DNA from: a virus
IMG/VR virus record: IMGVR_UViG_3300030109_001877
Coordinates: 1 to 31,567 of that record
Length of the DNA: 31,567 nt
Reading direction: 5' to 3' (one strand)
Shown: positions 6,210 through 13,359 of the stretch, piece after piece
Layout: each line of letters begins with the position of its first letter
Numbering within the stretch: the first letter of the stretch is position 1
Made by a program: the position numbers and the translations under genes
Notes under the pieces: generated by a model
The model's database searches: none
What the model was told of the DNA's origin: nothing
The model's input: only the letters and a program-made list of their open reading frames with translations

Positions 6210-7412
6210 ATGATGAATGAATTGGATTTACGTTATCAACTGAACTCTGTGCAAGAGCAAGCACTCAAGTATGACACGCATCATACCTTGGGGTACTTCA
6301 ATCCTGATAACAACAGAATATGGAAGTTGTTTCAGGAAGAGGGACTTCAGTTGCTCAGAGCTAACATGGGTAGAGATGATGGCATTGCCGATCTTTACTA
6401 TGCACTCAAGGACAAGTTACCTAATCATGTTATTGAACCTACGTGCTTGGTATCCAACGACCACAAACAAAGTAAGTATGTAACGATAGATGATTGGAGT
6501 GGTGGGTTTACTGAGCTGTGCATAAGACACAAGGATGCGCCCTTTTACAATGCTATTGTGGGTACTAGTTTTGTAGAGAATGATCTGGGTACACCCACTT
6601 TGAGGTACTACGTGGCTTCCCCTTTTATCCGTAAGGAAAGAGCACTTCCAGAATGCCCTAGCCCCTATCATCTGTTTGAGAGACGTTCAACTCAGACTAA
6701 TGATATGAACAAAGCAATCAAGCTAGTCATGGGGCTTCCTCATATCACCTTCATACACATGCAGAAGGTGCTCTTCCACCGAAATGATTTAGCAGGTTAT
6801 GCACAGAAGATGTTGGAACGTGACTTGGGTGATTACATAGAGTTGGCGCGTCAGTTTATATTCGACTTGAGGCATGATACCACACTCAGTGACTATGAAG
6901 GGTTAAAGGGCAAGGCTTATACTGTAGAGAAAGCACTGCCGTTCGTAAACTCTTTGGCCCGGATTATTAGTGGTGATTCTTCAGAACAACTTGTAGAAAC
7001 AGTACATGCGAAGGACAAAGCAATAGAGTACCTTGCACGAGCCAAAACTTTACAAGAAGATTACGAAGAGACAGCTAACTTACAGCCAGTGTACGTCATG
7101 CAGATGACGGAGCAGAGTCCTGTGTATTGTTTTATGGCAGCCTTTGAAACTGCGCGTCACACCTTTGGGTACAACACACACGTTCCTAGCAAACTGAAAG
7201 CTTTCACTAGTCCTTATGAAATGCCCCATAGCGTGAAGGGTAAGATAGCAGCAGTGGAGATCAACGGAGAACAACTAACGGACATATCAGATAGATGGGA
7301 ATACTTGTCCGGTGTGGGAGCTAAAGTAGGAGAACACGCCCACGAAGTATCCTTGTTCTGTGTTGCTTTAGACAAGGGAGAAATTGAGGAGCTATTTAGT
7401 GAGACAAACTGA
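6210..7412 (+). CDS. Hypothetical 400-aa protein in the MoxR-VWA operon
   Basis: I do not recognise this protein. It is 400 residues, soluble, evenly mixed alpha/beta, with no signal peptide or membrane segment. Residues 75-150 are likely beta-rich; 160-300 are helical. The start is ATG 6210 (then ATG 6213), with AGGAG 5 bp upstream; an in-frame TTG at 6198 is less likely. It follows the VWA gene by 8 bp and its end overlaps the next gene by 14 bp, so it is expressed with the ATPase and VWA/peptidase. It is therefore a candidate substrate, client or third subunit of that machine. The tract AGGAGAACGATGATGAA at its start is repeated exactly at the start of the gene at 8303. Confidence 0.8.
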   Translation: MMNELDLRYQLNSVQEQALKYDTHHTLGYFNPDNNRIWKLFQEEGLQLLRANMGRDDGIADLYYALKDKLPNHVIEPTCLVSNDHKQSKYVTIDDWSGGFTELCIRHKDAPFYNAIVGTSFVENDLGTPTLRYYVASPFIRKERALPECPSPYHLFERRSTQTNDMNKAIKLVMGLPHITFIHMQKVLFHRNDLAGYAQKMLERDLGDYIELARQFIFDLRHDTTLSDYEGLKGKAYTVEKALPFVNSLARIISGDSSEQLVETVHAKDKAIEYLARAKTLQEDYEETANLQPVYVMQMTEQSPVYCFMAAFETARHTFGYNTHVPSKLKAFTSPYEMPHSVKGKIAAVEINGEQLTDISDRWEYLSGVGAKVGEHAHEVSLFCVALDKGEIEELFSETN

Positions 7413-7689
7413 TCTATTTAAAATAGAGGTATTGGTGTGTAGAGATAACAGCTTAAGCGATAAAGTTGTTGTAGAGAAAGTGGGGCGTGACACTACACGA
7501 TGGGACTATCTTACTAAGCACTGTGTATTGCCAGTGGAAGAACTCCCTAAGTGGTTACAAAGAAAACTAGCGGTCTTGTTTTTAAAGAGTTACACCCCAC
7601 CTACTGAAGACATTCCTCATGTTGGTAAGAGGATGAGCCGCACTGAATTTTGGGTATGCGTAGGAGGAAGCGATGGCAATGACCCCTGA
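7399..7689 (+). CDS. Small hypothetical protein, GTG start
   Basis: The product is 96 residues and not recognised. I chose GTG 7399 because GAGGAG (7385-7390) lies 8 bp upstream; the TTG at 7384 would lie within that site's position and lack its own. The frame overlaps the preceding gene by 14 bp and the following nuclease gene by 17 bp, implying translational coupling. The protein is basic and mixed alpha/beta, with a W-D-Y-L and a W-L-Q-R-K segment. It may be a small partner of the VRR-NUC nuclease. Confidence 0.65.
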   Translation: MRQTDLFKIEVLVCRDNSLSDKVVVEKVGRDTTRWDYLTKHCVLPVEELPKWLQRKLAVLFLKSYTPPTEDIPHVGKRMSRTEFWVCVGGSDGNDP

Positions 7690-8023
7690 GAAGAAAGTTA
7701 AACAAAGAGTTGTGAACATATTAAAAAACATGGACGAAGAAGTGTACTATTTCTTTCCCGCAACAGGTGGATATGGGAGGTCAGGTGTCCCCGATATTGT
7801 TGTTTGTTTTGATGGTATGTTTTACGGAATAGAATGTAAGGCAGGTAAGAACAAACCAACTGCACTACAACAACGTGAGCTAGAGAACATTAACGGTGCG
7901 GGTGGTGTAGCGTGGGTCGTCAATGAAGATAACGTGGAGTCTGTAGAAGAAGTACTGAGAACAAGAGAACATGATGGGCCGCGCAGACAGTCGTGGCAAC
8001 AACTTATATTAGATTTGGAATAG
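7673..8023 (+). CDS. VRR-NUC domain endonuclease
   Basis: The 116-residue stand-alone VRR-NUC nuclease belongs to the PD-(D/E)XK superfamily, whose members cut branched or Holliday-type DNA. The signature is clear: G-R-S-G-V-P-D41 followed by the central E54-C-K56 pair, then a helix with Q-Q-R-E (about 65-70). Its length is the usual one for phage single-domain members. A GTAGGAGGAAGCG site precedes ATG 7673. It overlaps the previous gene by 17 bp and is the last gene of the operon, followed by the long structured spacer. Likely roles are resolving replication or recombination intermediates, or trimming DNA before packaging. Cytoplasmic. Confidence 0.9.
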   Translation: MAMTPEKKVKQRVVNILKNMDEEVYYFFPATGGYGRSGVPDIVVCFDGMFYGIECKAGKNKPTALQQRELENINGAGGVAWVVNEDNVESVEEVLRTREHDGPRRQSWQQLILDLE

Positions 8024-8302
8024 TAAGTTTGTTGGTAAGGGGGATAAGGTTTTTAGTCGATTTTTCCCTTTCCCCCCGATCCCAGAGGGCGGTGGGTCGT
8101 TCATGAAAAACACCCTCAGTGTATATTCCGATGTTTGGGCTTTTACTCCTTGATTTTGTGGGTATGAGTCATCCTCATCTTGGAAGTATGCACCGGAGAA
8201 ACCACGCTACGGTTAGTCGTGGTCTGTGTAAACTATTTGCTCCGATTAGGTGGAGTAAGTGTCACCTACAGACCACGCACTTTAATAATTATTAGGAGAA
8301 CG
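8024..8302 (+). other. Long structured spacer between two operons
   Basis: This 279-bp gap is exceptional, since most neighbours are separated by 0-25 bp. It starts with a G-run/C-run imperfect hairpin (8039-8049 with 8066-8076, 9 of 11 pairs). Next comes a possible stem CGATCCC/GGGTCG around 8078-8099, with one bulge, and then the hairpin pair described separately at 8201-8277. No T-tract follows the first hairpin, so it is not a classic terminator, and I find no good sigma70 promoter. A good ribosome binding site (AGGAG, 8294-8298) ends it. It may be an RNA leader, a processing site or a replication origin. Confidence 0.65.
8201..8277 (+). ncRNA. Competing-hairpin leader element
   Basis: Two structures share one strand. 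Hairpin 1 pairs ACCACG-CTA (8201-8209) with TAG-T-CGTGGT (8214-8223): nine pairs, one bulged T, loop CGGT. Hairpin 2 pairs CGTGGTCTGT (8218-8227) with ACAGACCACG (8268-8277): ten perfect pairs. It encloses a further stem, AGGTG (8248-8252) with CACCT (8263-8267). The CGTGGT at 8218-8223 can pair with either of two identical ACCACG segments (8201-8206 or 8272-8277), so the two folds exclude each other. This is the layout of an attenuator or riboswitch. The ligand and output are unknown. It could instead act as DNA hairpins in an origin. Confidence 0.5.
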
Positions 8303-8671
8303 ATGATGAAACTATATACCACTGGACAAGGGCATTGGGCAGGTACGCAAGCCGATGCTCGTAAGACAAAGAAACGAGCAGGTATGGATTGTGCATTACA
8401 CGAAGTGCCGACAGCTAAACCTGAACTGTTAGATTTCCTCAACAAACATAAAGTGTCCGTAACTAGTCTGGAAGGCAGCGTTAAGGTTAACTCTGTCAAA
8501 CAAGTTGTTGACGTAGCACACGAAGAACACGAACAGGTTCCAGTAGCAAGTGTCCCAGATAAAGAAGAGTTCATTGGTAAGACCACCATGTTAGTAGGTA
8601 ACGGCATGGCTAAAAAGATTCATGTTTATTTCTATGCCGAAAACATAGGGGGTATAACTGATGAACTTTAA
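8303..8671 (+). CDS. Hypothetical 122-aa protein after structured leader
   Basis: I do not recognise this protein. The start is ATG 8303 (followed by ATG 8306), with AGGAG 5 bp upstream. The frame is open further upstream but would translate the structured leader and has no ribosome binding site there. The product is 122 residues, with a Lys/Arg-rich patch at about 20-28, a central acidic His-rich stretch (EEHEQ) and a compact C-terminal part. It overlaps the next gene by 11 bp. As the first gene behind the competing-hairpin leader, it is the most likely target of any regulation there. Confidence 0.75.
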   Translation: MMKLYTTGQGHWAGTQADARKTKKRAGMDCALHEVPTAKPELLDFLNKHKVSVTSLEGSVKVNSVKQVVDVAHEEHEQVPVASVPDKEEFIGKTTMLVGNGMAKKIHVYFYAENIGGITDEL

Positions 8672-10166
8672 CTATGAAAAGTTTGTAAAAACAATAAATG
8701 AGATATTGAAGGGCGAGTACTTAGTCCAAGGAATACATAATACTGATACAGGCGACTTAAGTATTAATGATGAGGCAATGCGTAACTTGGTACGACTAAG
8801 CCCAGAAGAACCTGTGGAACTAGGAGAGTTACGTTCACAAATTATCCACAATTGGCAACGTCCTATAAGGCGACACAATGGATACGTTATGGACATAGCT
8901 GATAAAGGACTTAGAAAATGGGTTACAAAAGCGAAAGTAGCAGACGCTAAAAAACTTGCATCCCCTTCAACAGTGCATTACAAAATCAAAAATGAAGCTC
9001 TGGATATAATTATTCCTACTATGCGTAGGAACTCACGAAGGGTATTTACTAATAACTTTTTTAATTCGCATCCTCCACACAAGGCTATGTTTGTCGAATG
9101 GGACAACGCTTATCTTCTCAGCAAGTTAGGTAAAGTGAAGGGTGAGTTTGAACCTCGCATACAAGGAGTTTGGATACAGGAAGCTAGTAGAATAGTTGAC
9201 GGTAACAAGACTGAACACAGAGAGAAGAAAAGAGAAACCGTCATGGGTTATACTTACGATTGGTTTGGGCAACTCAAGCATGGAATACCGCACAAGGAAG
9301 GTTGGGGAACAGCATGGGAAGATAACTACGCCAAAAATAACTCCCATATCTACGAAACTTATCAGGAAGGTATGAACCTTTTCAATCTTGCTTTCCACGA
9401 GCAAACTTACACACATGAGCATATTCCTACTAACCCCGATTACCCAGATAGAGAATTTTGGTGTGCCTATATGTTTGCGCCATTTATGCACCACTTTAGT
9501 CATATCGCCAGTATCCCCGAAAGGTTTTCATTTGCACAAACTACTGGAGATATAATGTTAGCCGCTTCATCCGGTATGCCAAACTTAGAAGTTGGAGACC
9601 CATATTCAAAGGCGCTATCTCCAGATGAAATTACCATGCTTTCAAATTTAGCTTATGTTGATCAAGACACCGCTTCCGGTGGAGTGATACAAAGACCTTT
9701 AGAAAATTTCTCAGCTACCACAGGTTTTTCACACGAGTATACTCAAAATCACCCTGTAATAAGCCAATGTGCGATTGGTTGGTTCACTACGTTAACTAAT
9801 ATTATTTCTTTGATTAATCAACCGTGGGCAGTAATAGAGGAAGAAGGTACTACAGCAAGAGGCACTAAGTCTGTAGCTGAGAACATTAACAAGGGACAAC
9901 AGTTTAAAGTGATTACGCTTAACGTGCCGCAAGACAAAGCAATCAAACTGTTCAACAAGACGAAGGTACGCACGCGCAAATTTGGTACGGCAGAACATAC
10001 AGTGCGAGGGCATTACCGTACCTACAAGAAGACCGGAGAGACTGTATGGATTGGAGAGCACGCAAGAGGAGATGCTAAATATGGTACAGTACATAAAGAT
10101 TATGAAGTTGTTAAACGCGAAGGATTGCTTAAGCCAGTAATAACTACGAAGGAGGATAAGAAATGA
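8661..10166 (+). CDS. Hypothetical 501-aa phage protein
   Basis: I do not recognise this protein. It is soluble, with no signal peptide or membrane segments. Residues 100-300 are rich in His, Trp and Tyr. The C-terminal 45 residues hold a compact basic motif, V-R-G-H-Y-R-T-Y-K-K-T-G-E-T-V-W-I..H-A-R-G-D. I have the impression of having seen this motif at the end of other phage proteins, but I cannot verify that. ATG 8661 has AGGGGG upstream and overlaps the previous gene by 11 bp; the stop overlaps the next small gene as ATGA. A perfect DnaA-box match, TTATCCACA, lies inside it at 8842-8850, probably by chance. Confidence 0.8.
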   Translation: MNFNYEKFVKTINEILKGEYLVQGIHNTDTGDLSINDEAMRNLVRLSPEEPVELGELRSQIIHNWQRPIRRHNGYVMDIADKGLRKWVTKAKVADAKKLASPSTVHYKIKNEALDIIIPTMRRNSRRVFTNNFFNSHPPHKAMFVEWDNAYLLSKLGKVKGEFEPRIQGVWIQEASRIVDGNKTEHREKKRETVMGYTYDWFGQLKHGIPHKEGWGTAWEDNYAKNNSHIYETYQEGMNLFNLAFHEQTYTHEHIPTNPDYPDREFWCAYMFAPFMHHFSHIASIPERFSFAQTTGDIMLAASSGMPNLEVGDPYSKALSPDEITMLSNLAYVDQDTASGGVIQRPLENFSATTGFSHEYTQNHPVISQCAIGWFTTLTNIISLINQPWAVIEEEGTTARGTKSVAENINKGQQFKVITLNVPQDKAIKLFNKTKVRTRKFGTAEHTVRGHYRTYKKTGETVWIGEHARGDAKYGTVHKDYEVVKREGLLKPVITTKEDKK

Positions 10167-10309
10167 ATCGAGACCCAGTAATGGTTGATCTTGATAGGTA
10201 CTTAGACAGACAAGACCCTGAGTTCGTAGAGCAATGGGAGATTGATGAAGAGATTGCAGAGCGTGCAGCAGATGAAGCGTGTTCTACTTTTAAAGGAGAA
10301 AGCAAATGA
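10163..10309 (+). CDS. Very small acidic protein, 48 aa
   Basis: A 48-codon frame starts at ATG 10163, overlapping the upstream stop as ATGA, with a strong AAGGAGG site. It ends at TGA 10307-10309, overlapping the next gene by 4 bp. The product is very acidic (W-E-I-D-E-E-I-A-E), probably one or two helices. The coupling at both ends and the strong site make it a real gene. The function is unknown. Confidence 0.7.
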   Translation: MNRDPVMVDLDRYLDRQDPEFVEQWEIDEEIAERAADEACSTFKGESK

Positions 10310-10563
10310 CGCAAAATCGAAAGATGTGGGATATGGAATCGTTTAATAAAAACATTGAAGCAGTGAGTGATGACTGCGAGAAATTAATACAGAAGCATTT
10401 AGACGCAGGGGCAAATCCATTAGCGGTTTGCGGTGGGTTGATGGCTAATGTGTCTGAGTTGTTTAGGCTAGGGGCGTTTGGGCGAGAAGAGTTTGACGCT
10501 ATGGTGGCAAGTGCATGGGAAAACTTTGGTGATCCAGATAATGATTCGCAGGTACTACACTAA
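10306..10563 (+). CDS. Small hypothetical protein, 85 aa
   Basis: The 85-residue product is helical and acidic, with a possible helix pair at 15-70 (N-P-L-A-V-C-G-G-L-M-A-N...). It has no recognisable domain. AAAGGAG lies 7 bp before ATG 10306, and both neighbours overlap it (4 bp upstream, 1 bp downstream). It belongs to a run of five very short coupled genes between 10163 and 11050. Confidence 0.75.
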   Translation: MTQNRKMWDMESFNKNIEAVSDDCEKLIQKHLDAGANPLAVCGGLMANVSELFRLGAFGREEFDAMVASAWENFGDPDNDSQVLH

Positions 10564-10694
10564 TGGAAATTACTATAAAACTTGATGATCATGACACGAA
10601 CCCTAAACACATTGAGCACTTTCTTAGTTTGCTTGAGAGAGTGATTGTTATATTAGAGGAGGAACAAGTGGAGGACAAAAAAGGAGATGGATGA
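10563..10694 (+). CDS. Very small hypothetical protein, 43 aa
   Basis: A 43-codon frame starts at ATG 10563, overlapping the previous stop by one base (TAATG). Its own ribosome binding site is poor, so it depends on coupling. The product has a beta-like start (M-E-I-T-I-K-L-D) and an amphipathic helix ending in an acidic/lysine tail. Its tail sequence GGAGGACAAAAAAGGAG doubles as the ribosome binding region for the next gene. Confidence 0.5.
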   Translation: MEITIKLDDHDTNPKHIEHFLSLLERVIVILEEEQVEDKKGDG

Positions 10695-10872
10695 CCTGAG
10701 TACTAATGTTTGTCCTCAATGCCACGCTATCTCTGAGCAAGTACTTAACATGGAAATACGACAGCGCGTTGGCTGGTACTGTTTAAAATGCCATTACTTT
10801 GAGAAAGCGATACTACGAGAAACAGTCATATATAAAGAAGGAGAAAACGATGTTGATAAAAAAAGTGAGTGA
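10687..10872 (+). CDS. Small zinc-ribbon protein, 61 aa
   Basis: The 61-residue product has C9-P-Q-C12 and C32-L-K-C35, separated by 19 residues, a minimal zinc ribbon. Such small ribbons often bind DNA or RNA polymerase. ATG 10687 directly follows AAGGAG with no spacing, and a GAGGAGG lies about 25 bp upstream, so initiation is probably by coupling to the upstream gene, which overlaps it by 8 bp. The C-terminal 20 residues overlap the next gene in another frame. Confidence 0.6.
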   Translation: MDDLSTNVCPQCHAISEQVLNMEIRQRVGWYCLKCHYFEKAILRETVIYKEGENDVDKKSE

Positions 10873-11050
10873 AGATTTTTGGCGATTGGAACTTGGGTCG
10901 GGGGATAGTAAATTAATTTGGTACGGCCCCTCTCGTACAGAAGTAAGGAACAAGTTTAACAAGTGGGCGCGGGATAAAGAGATGGAGAAGATCACTACTC
11001 ACCGTTGTACACCCACAAGAGTTGCTAATCATCTTGCACATTTAGAATAG
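10850..11050 (+). CDS. Small hypothetical protein, 66 aa
   Basis: The 66-residue product is basic, with a beta-hairpin-like start (F-W-R-L-E-L-G-S-G-D) and a helical basic middle. The start is ATG 10850, with AAGGAGA about 7 bp upstream. The same frame is open back to 10799 but has no site there. It overlaps the zinc-ribbon gene by 23 bp. Function unknown. Confidence 0.65.
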   Translation: MLIKKVSEDFWRLELGSGDSKLIWYGPSRTEVRNKFNKWARDKEMEKITTHRCTPTRVANHLAHLE

Positions 11051-11059
11051 GAGAGGAAC

Positions 11060-11482
11060 ATGTTGTATGAATATAGCTGCACTATTCGATCTATTACTGA
11101 CGGTGATGGACTACGTGTCGACATTGATTTGGGTTTCGGCGTTACTCTGCGCGGTGACAGTGGCAGGGGGGTTAACATTCGTTTGTTTGGAGTTGACGCA
11201 CCGGAATCTCGTACACGAAATAAACAGGAGAAAGCACATGGTCTTCTTGCAAAGAAGTTCGTCCAAGAACATTGCAAAGTCGGGGAGACATACATCCTCC
11301 GAACGAAAGAGAAAGGAAAATTTGGAAGATGGTTGGGCGAGATTAAAACGCGAAAGGGACTTATTACAAAACTACTTATCAAAAACAAACTCGCCGTTGC
11401 CTATCATGGGCAGAATAAAAAAGAAATTAAAGCAGCTCATGAAGCGAATCGGCAGGAGCTAATTAAGATGGGGCTTTTGTAG
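11060..11482 (+). CDS. Staphylococcal-nuclease (SNase) family nuclease
   Basis: The 140-residue single-domain nuclease cuts DNA or RNA with calcium. The active-site set is present: D-G-D-G with Asp16 and Asp21, Arg41, Asp46 and Glu49 in R-L-F-G-V-D-A-P-E, and an Arg in K-F-G-R-W-L-G near 90. It lacks a signal peptide, unlike secreted family members, so it should act inside the host cell, either in phage DNA processing or in breaking down host nucleic acid. GGAGAGG precedes ATG 11060. The stop TAG shares a base with the GTG start of the polymerase gene, so the two are coupled. An overlapping 131-codon frame with a hydrophobic start lies in the +1 frame (see findings). Confidence 0.9.
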   Translation: MLYEYSCTIRSITDGDGLRVDIDLGFGVTLRGDSGRGVNIRLFGVDAPESRTRNKQEKAHGLLAKKFVQEHCKVGETYILRTKEKGKFGRWLGEIKTRKGLITKLLIKNKLAVAYHGQNKKEIKAAHEANRQELIKMGLL

Positions 11483-13359
11483 TGGATATAATAACGATAG
11501 ATTTTGAAACTTATTACAGTAAGGCTTTTGGCTTTAAGAAACTTACCACTGAACAGTACGTGCGTAGCTCTGACTTTGAAGTCATTGGCGTTGCTGTAAA
11601 AGTTAATAACGGAAAGACTGATTGGCTCAGTGGTAACTATGAAGATTTGAAAACTTATTTAGGAGATAACTATGATTGGGGAAACGCTGCTGTTCTGGCT
11701 CATAACACTCTGTTCGATGGTGCTATTTTGCATTGGCTTTTTGGCATACGTTGTAAGCTCTATTTTGACACGCTTAGTATGGCTCGTGCACTTCATGGTG
11801 TCGACACCTCTGCATCTCTTAAATCATTGTCTGAAATGTATGGTATCGGACAGAAGGGAGACGAAGTTATCAAAGCCGAAGGAAAAAGAAGAAGCGACTT
11901 CAACGAACAAGAACTAGCAGAGTATGGTGACTACTGTATCAATGACGTGGAACTTACGCATAAATTGTTTTCTATATTTATGAACAAACGCATGTTCCCG
12001 AAGATGGAACTTAAGGTGATAGATATGACCCTACGTATGTTTATCGAACCTCAATTAGTGTTAGACGTGGGTAAGCTAGACCAGCACTTGGACAATCTTA
12101 AAGCACAGAAAGAACAACTTCTTACAGAGAGTGGAGTAGAACGAGAAAACCTGATGTCTAACAATAAGTTTGCTGAACTATTAGAAGAGGTTGGAGTTAC
12201 CCCACCAATGAAAGTAAGTCCTAGAACTGGGAAAGAAACTTATGCGTTTGCGAAAACAGACGAAGAGTTTAAAGCCCTACAAGAACATGAGGACATAAGA
12301 GTACAAACGCTGGTAACAGCAAGGCTTGGTTTAAAGAGCACTTTAGAGGAAACAAGAACAGAAAGGTTCTTAGATATATCCACTCGTGGTAAACAACTAC
12401 CTGTACCTATCCGCTACTATGCAGCGCACACTGGAAGATGGGGTGGCTCTGACAAAGTAAACTTACAAAACCTCCCCTCTCGTGGGCCTAACGCTAAGAT
12501 ACTTAAATCATCTATGTGCGCTCCAGAAGGTCACACAATTATCCAAGCCGATTCTGCTCAGATAGAGGCTAGGGTTCTCGCATGGTTAGCAGAACAAAAC
12601 AATCTGGTACAAGCTTTTGAACGTGACGAAGATGTTTACAAGAAGATGGCAAGCACCATATACAATATTCCTGTAGAGGATGTTTCAGCCGACCAACGTT
12701 TTATTGGTAAGACTACGATACTCGGAGCAGGGTATGGCATGGGCGCAGTACGCTTTCGGGATCAGCTCAAAACTTTAGGTGTAGAAGTTGGTGAGGAAGA
12801 ATGTCGCAGGATTATAAAGGTATATCGGGATACCAATAGTAAGATCACAGGGTTGTGGCGAAATGCAGGGGATGCACTAACTGGGATGCACCGCGACCAG
12901 AGATACGCTTTAGGTAGAGCTAATGTGTTAAAGATAATACCCAGAGATAATGCAATCCAGTTACCGTCAGGTCTAAATATGTACTACAACAATTTGAAGA
13001 TAGAGCATGATGACGAAGGACGACCACAGTTTATGTATAAGACAAGGCAAGGTTACATTAAAATTTACGGCGGTAAGGTAATAGAAAATGTATGTCAGGC
13101 TATTGCGCGTTGTGTAATGGCAGAGCAAATGTTGGAGATACAAAAGAAATACAAGGTGTTGCTAACAGTACATGATTCCGTGGTATGCTGTGTATCTGAC
13201 GAACAAGTTGAAGAGGCTTGTAACTACATTAATTCCTGTATGGCTTTTGTACCCGAATGGGCACTTGGCCTTCCCGTCCGTGGGGATGTGGAAACTGGGA
13301 AGAACTATGGGGACTGTATTGAATGGACACCAAACCTGCATGGTCTTTCAGCAGCTTAA
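11482..13359 (+). CDS. Family A DNA polymerase with 3'-5' exonuclease
   Basis: The 625-residue replicative polymerase matches the phage form without a 5' nuclease domain. The exonuclease motifs are D7-F-E9-T, A-H-N-T-L-F-D79 and Y151-C-I-N-D155. Polymerase motif A is D357-S-A-Q-I-E; motif B is R406-F-I-G-K410-T-T-I-L414-G with Y418-G; motif C is H564-D565-S566, where most family members have HDE. Leu414 sits at the position of E. coli Phe762. All catalytic acids are present except the motif C Glu. The start is GTG 11482, overlapping the SNase stop by one base. The end overlaps the Cas4-like gene by 37 bp. It should copy the phage genome with the primase-helicase and SSB encoded downstream. 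Confidence 0.95.
   Translation: MDIITIDFETYYSKAFGFKKLTTEQYVRSSDFEVIGVAVKVNNGKTDWLSGNYEDLKTYLGDNYDWGNAAVLAHNTLFDGAILHWLFGIRCKLYFDTLSMARALHGVDTSASLKSLSEMYGIGQKGDEVIKAEGKRRSDFNEQELAEYGDYCINDVELTHKLFSIFMNKRMFPKMELKVIDMTLRMFIEPQLVLDVGKLDQHLDNLKAQKEQLLTESGVERENLMSNNKFAELLEEVGVTPPMKVSPRTGKETYAFAKTDEEFKALQEHEDIRVQTLVTARLGLKSTLEETRTERFLDISTRGKQLPVPIRYYAAHTGRWGGSDKVNLQNLPSRGPNAKILKSSMCAPEGHTIIQADSAQIEARVLAWLAEQNNLVQAFERDEDVYKKMASTIYNIPVEDVSADQRFIGKTTILGAGYGMGAVRFRDQLKTLGVEVGEEECRRIIKVYRDTNSKITGLWRNAGDALTGMHRDQRYALGRANVLKIIPRDNAIQLPSGLNMYYNNLKIEHDDEGRPQFMYKTRQGYIKIYGGKVIENVCQAIARCVMAEQMLEIQKKYKVLLTVHDSVVCCVSDEQVEEACNYINSCMAFVPEWALGLPVRGDVETGKNYGDCIEWTPNLHGLSAA

Noticed and set aside
8842-8850. Perfect DnaA box TTATCCACA
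   Set aside because: A single copy inside a coding gene with no cluster of boxes around it. It is not far from chance expectation.
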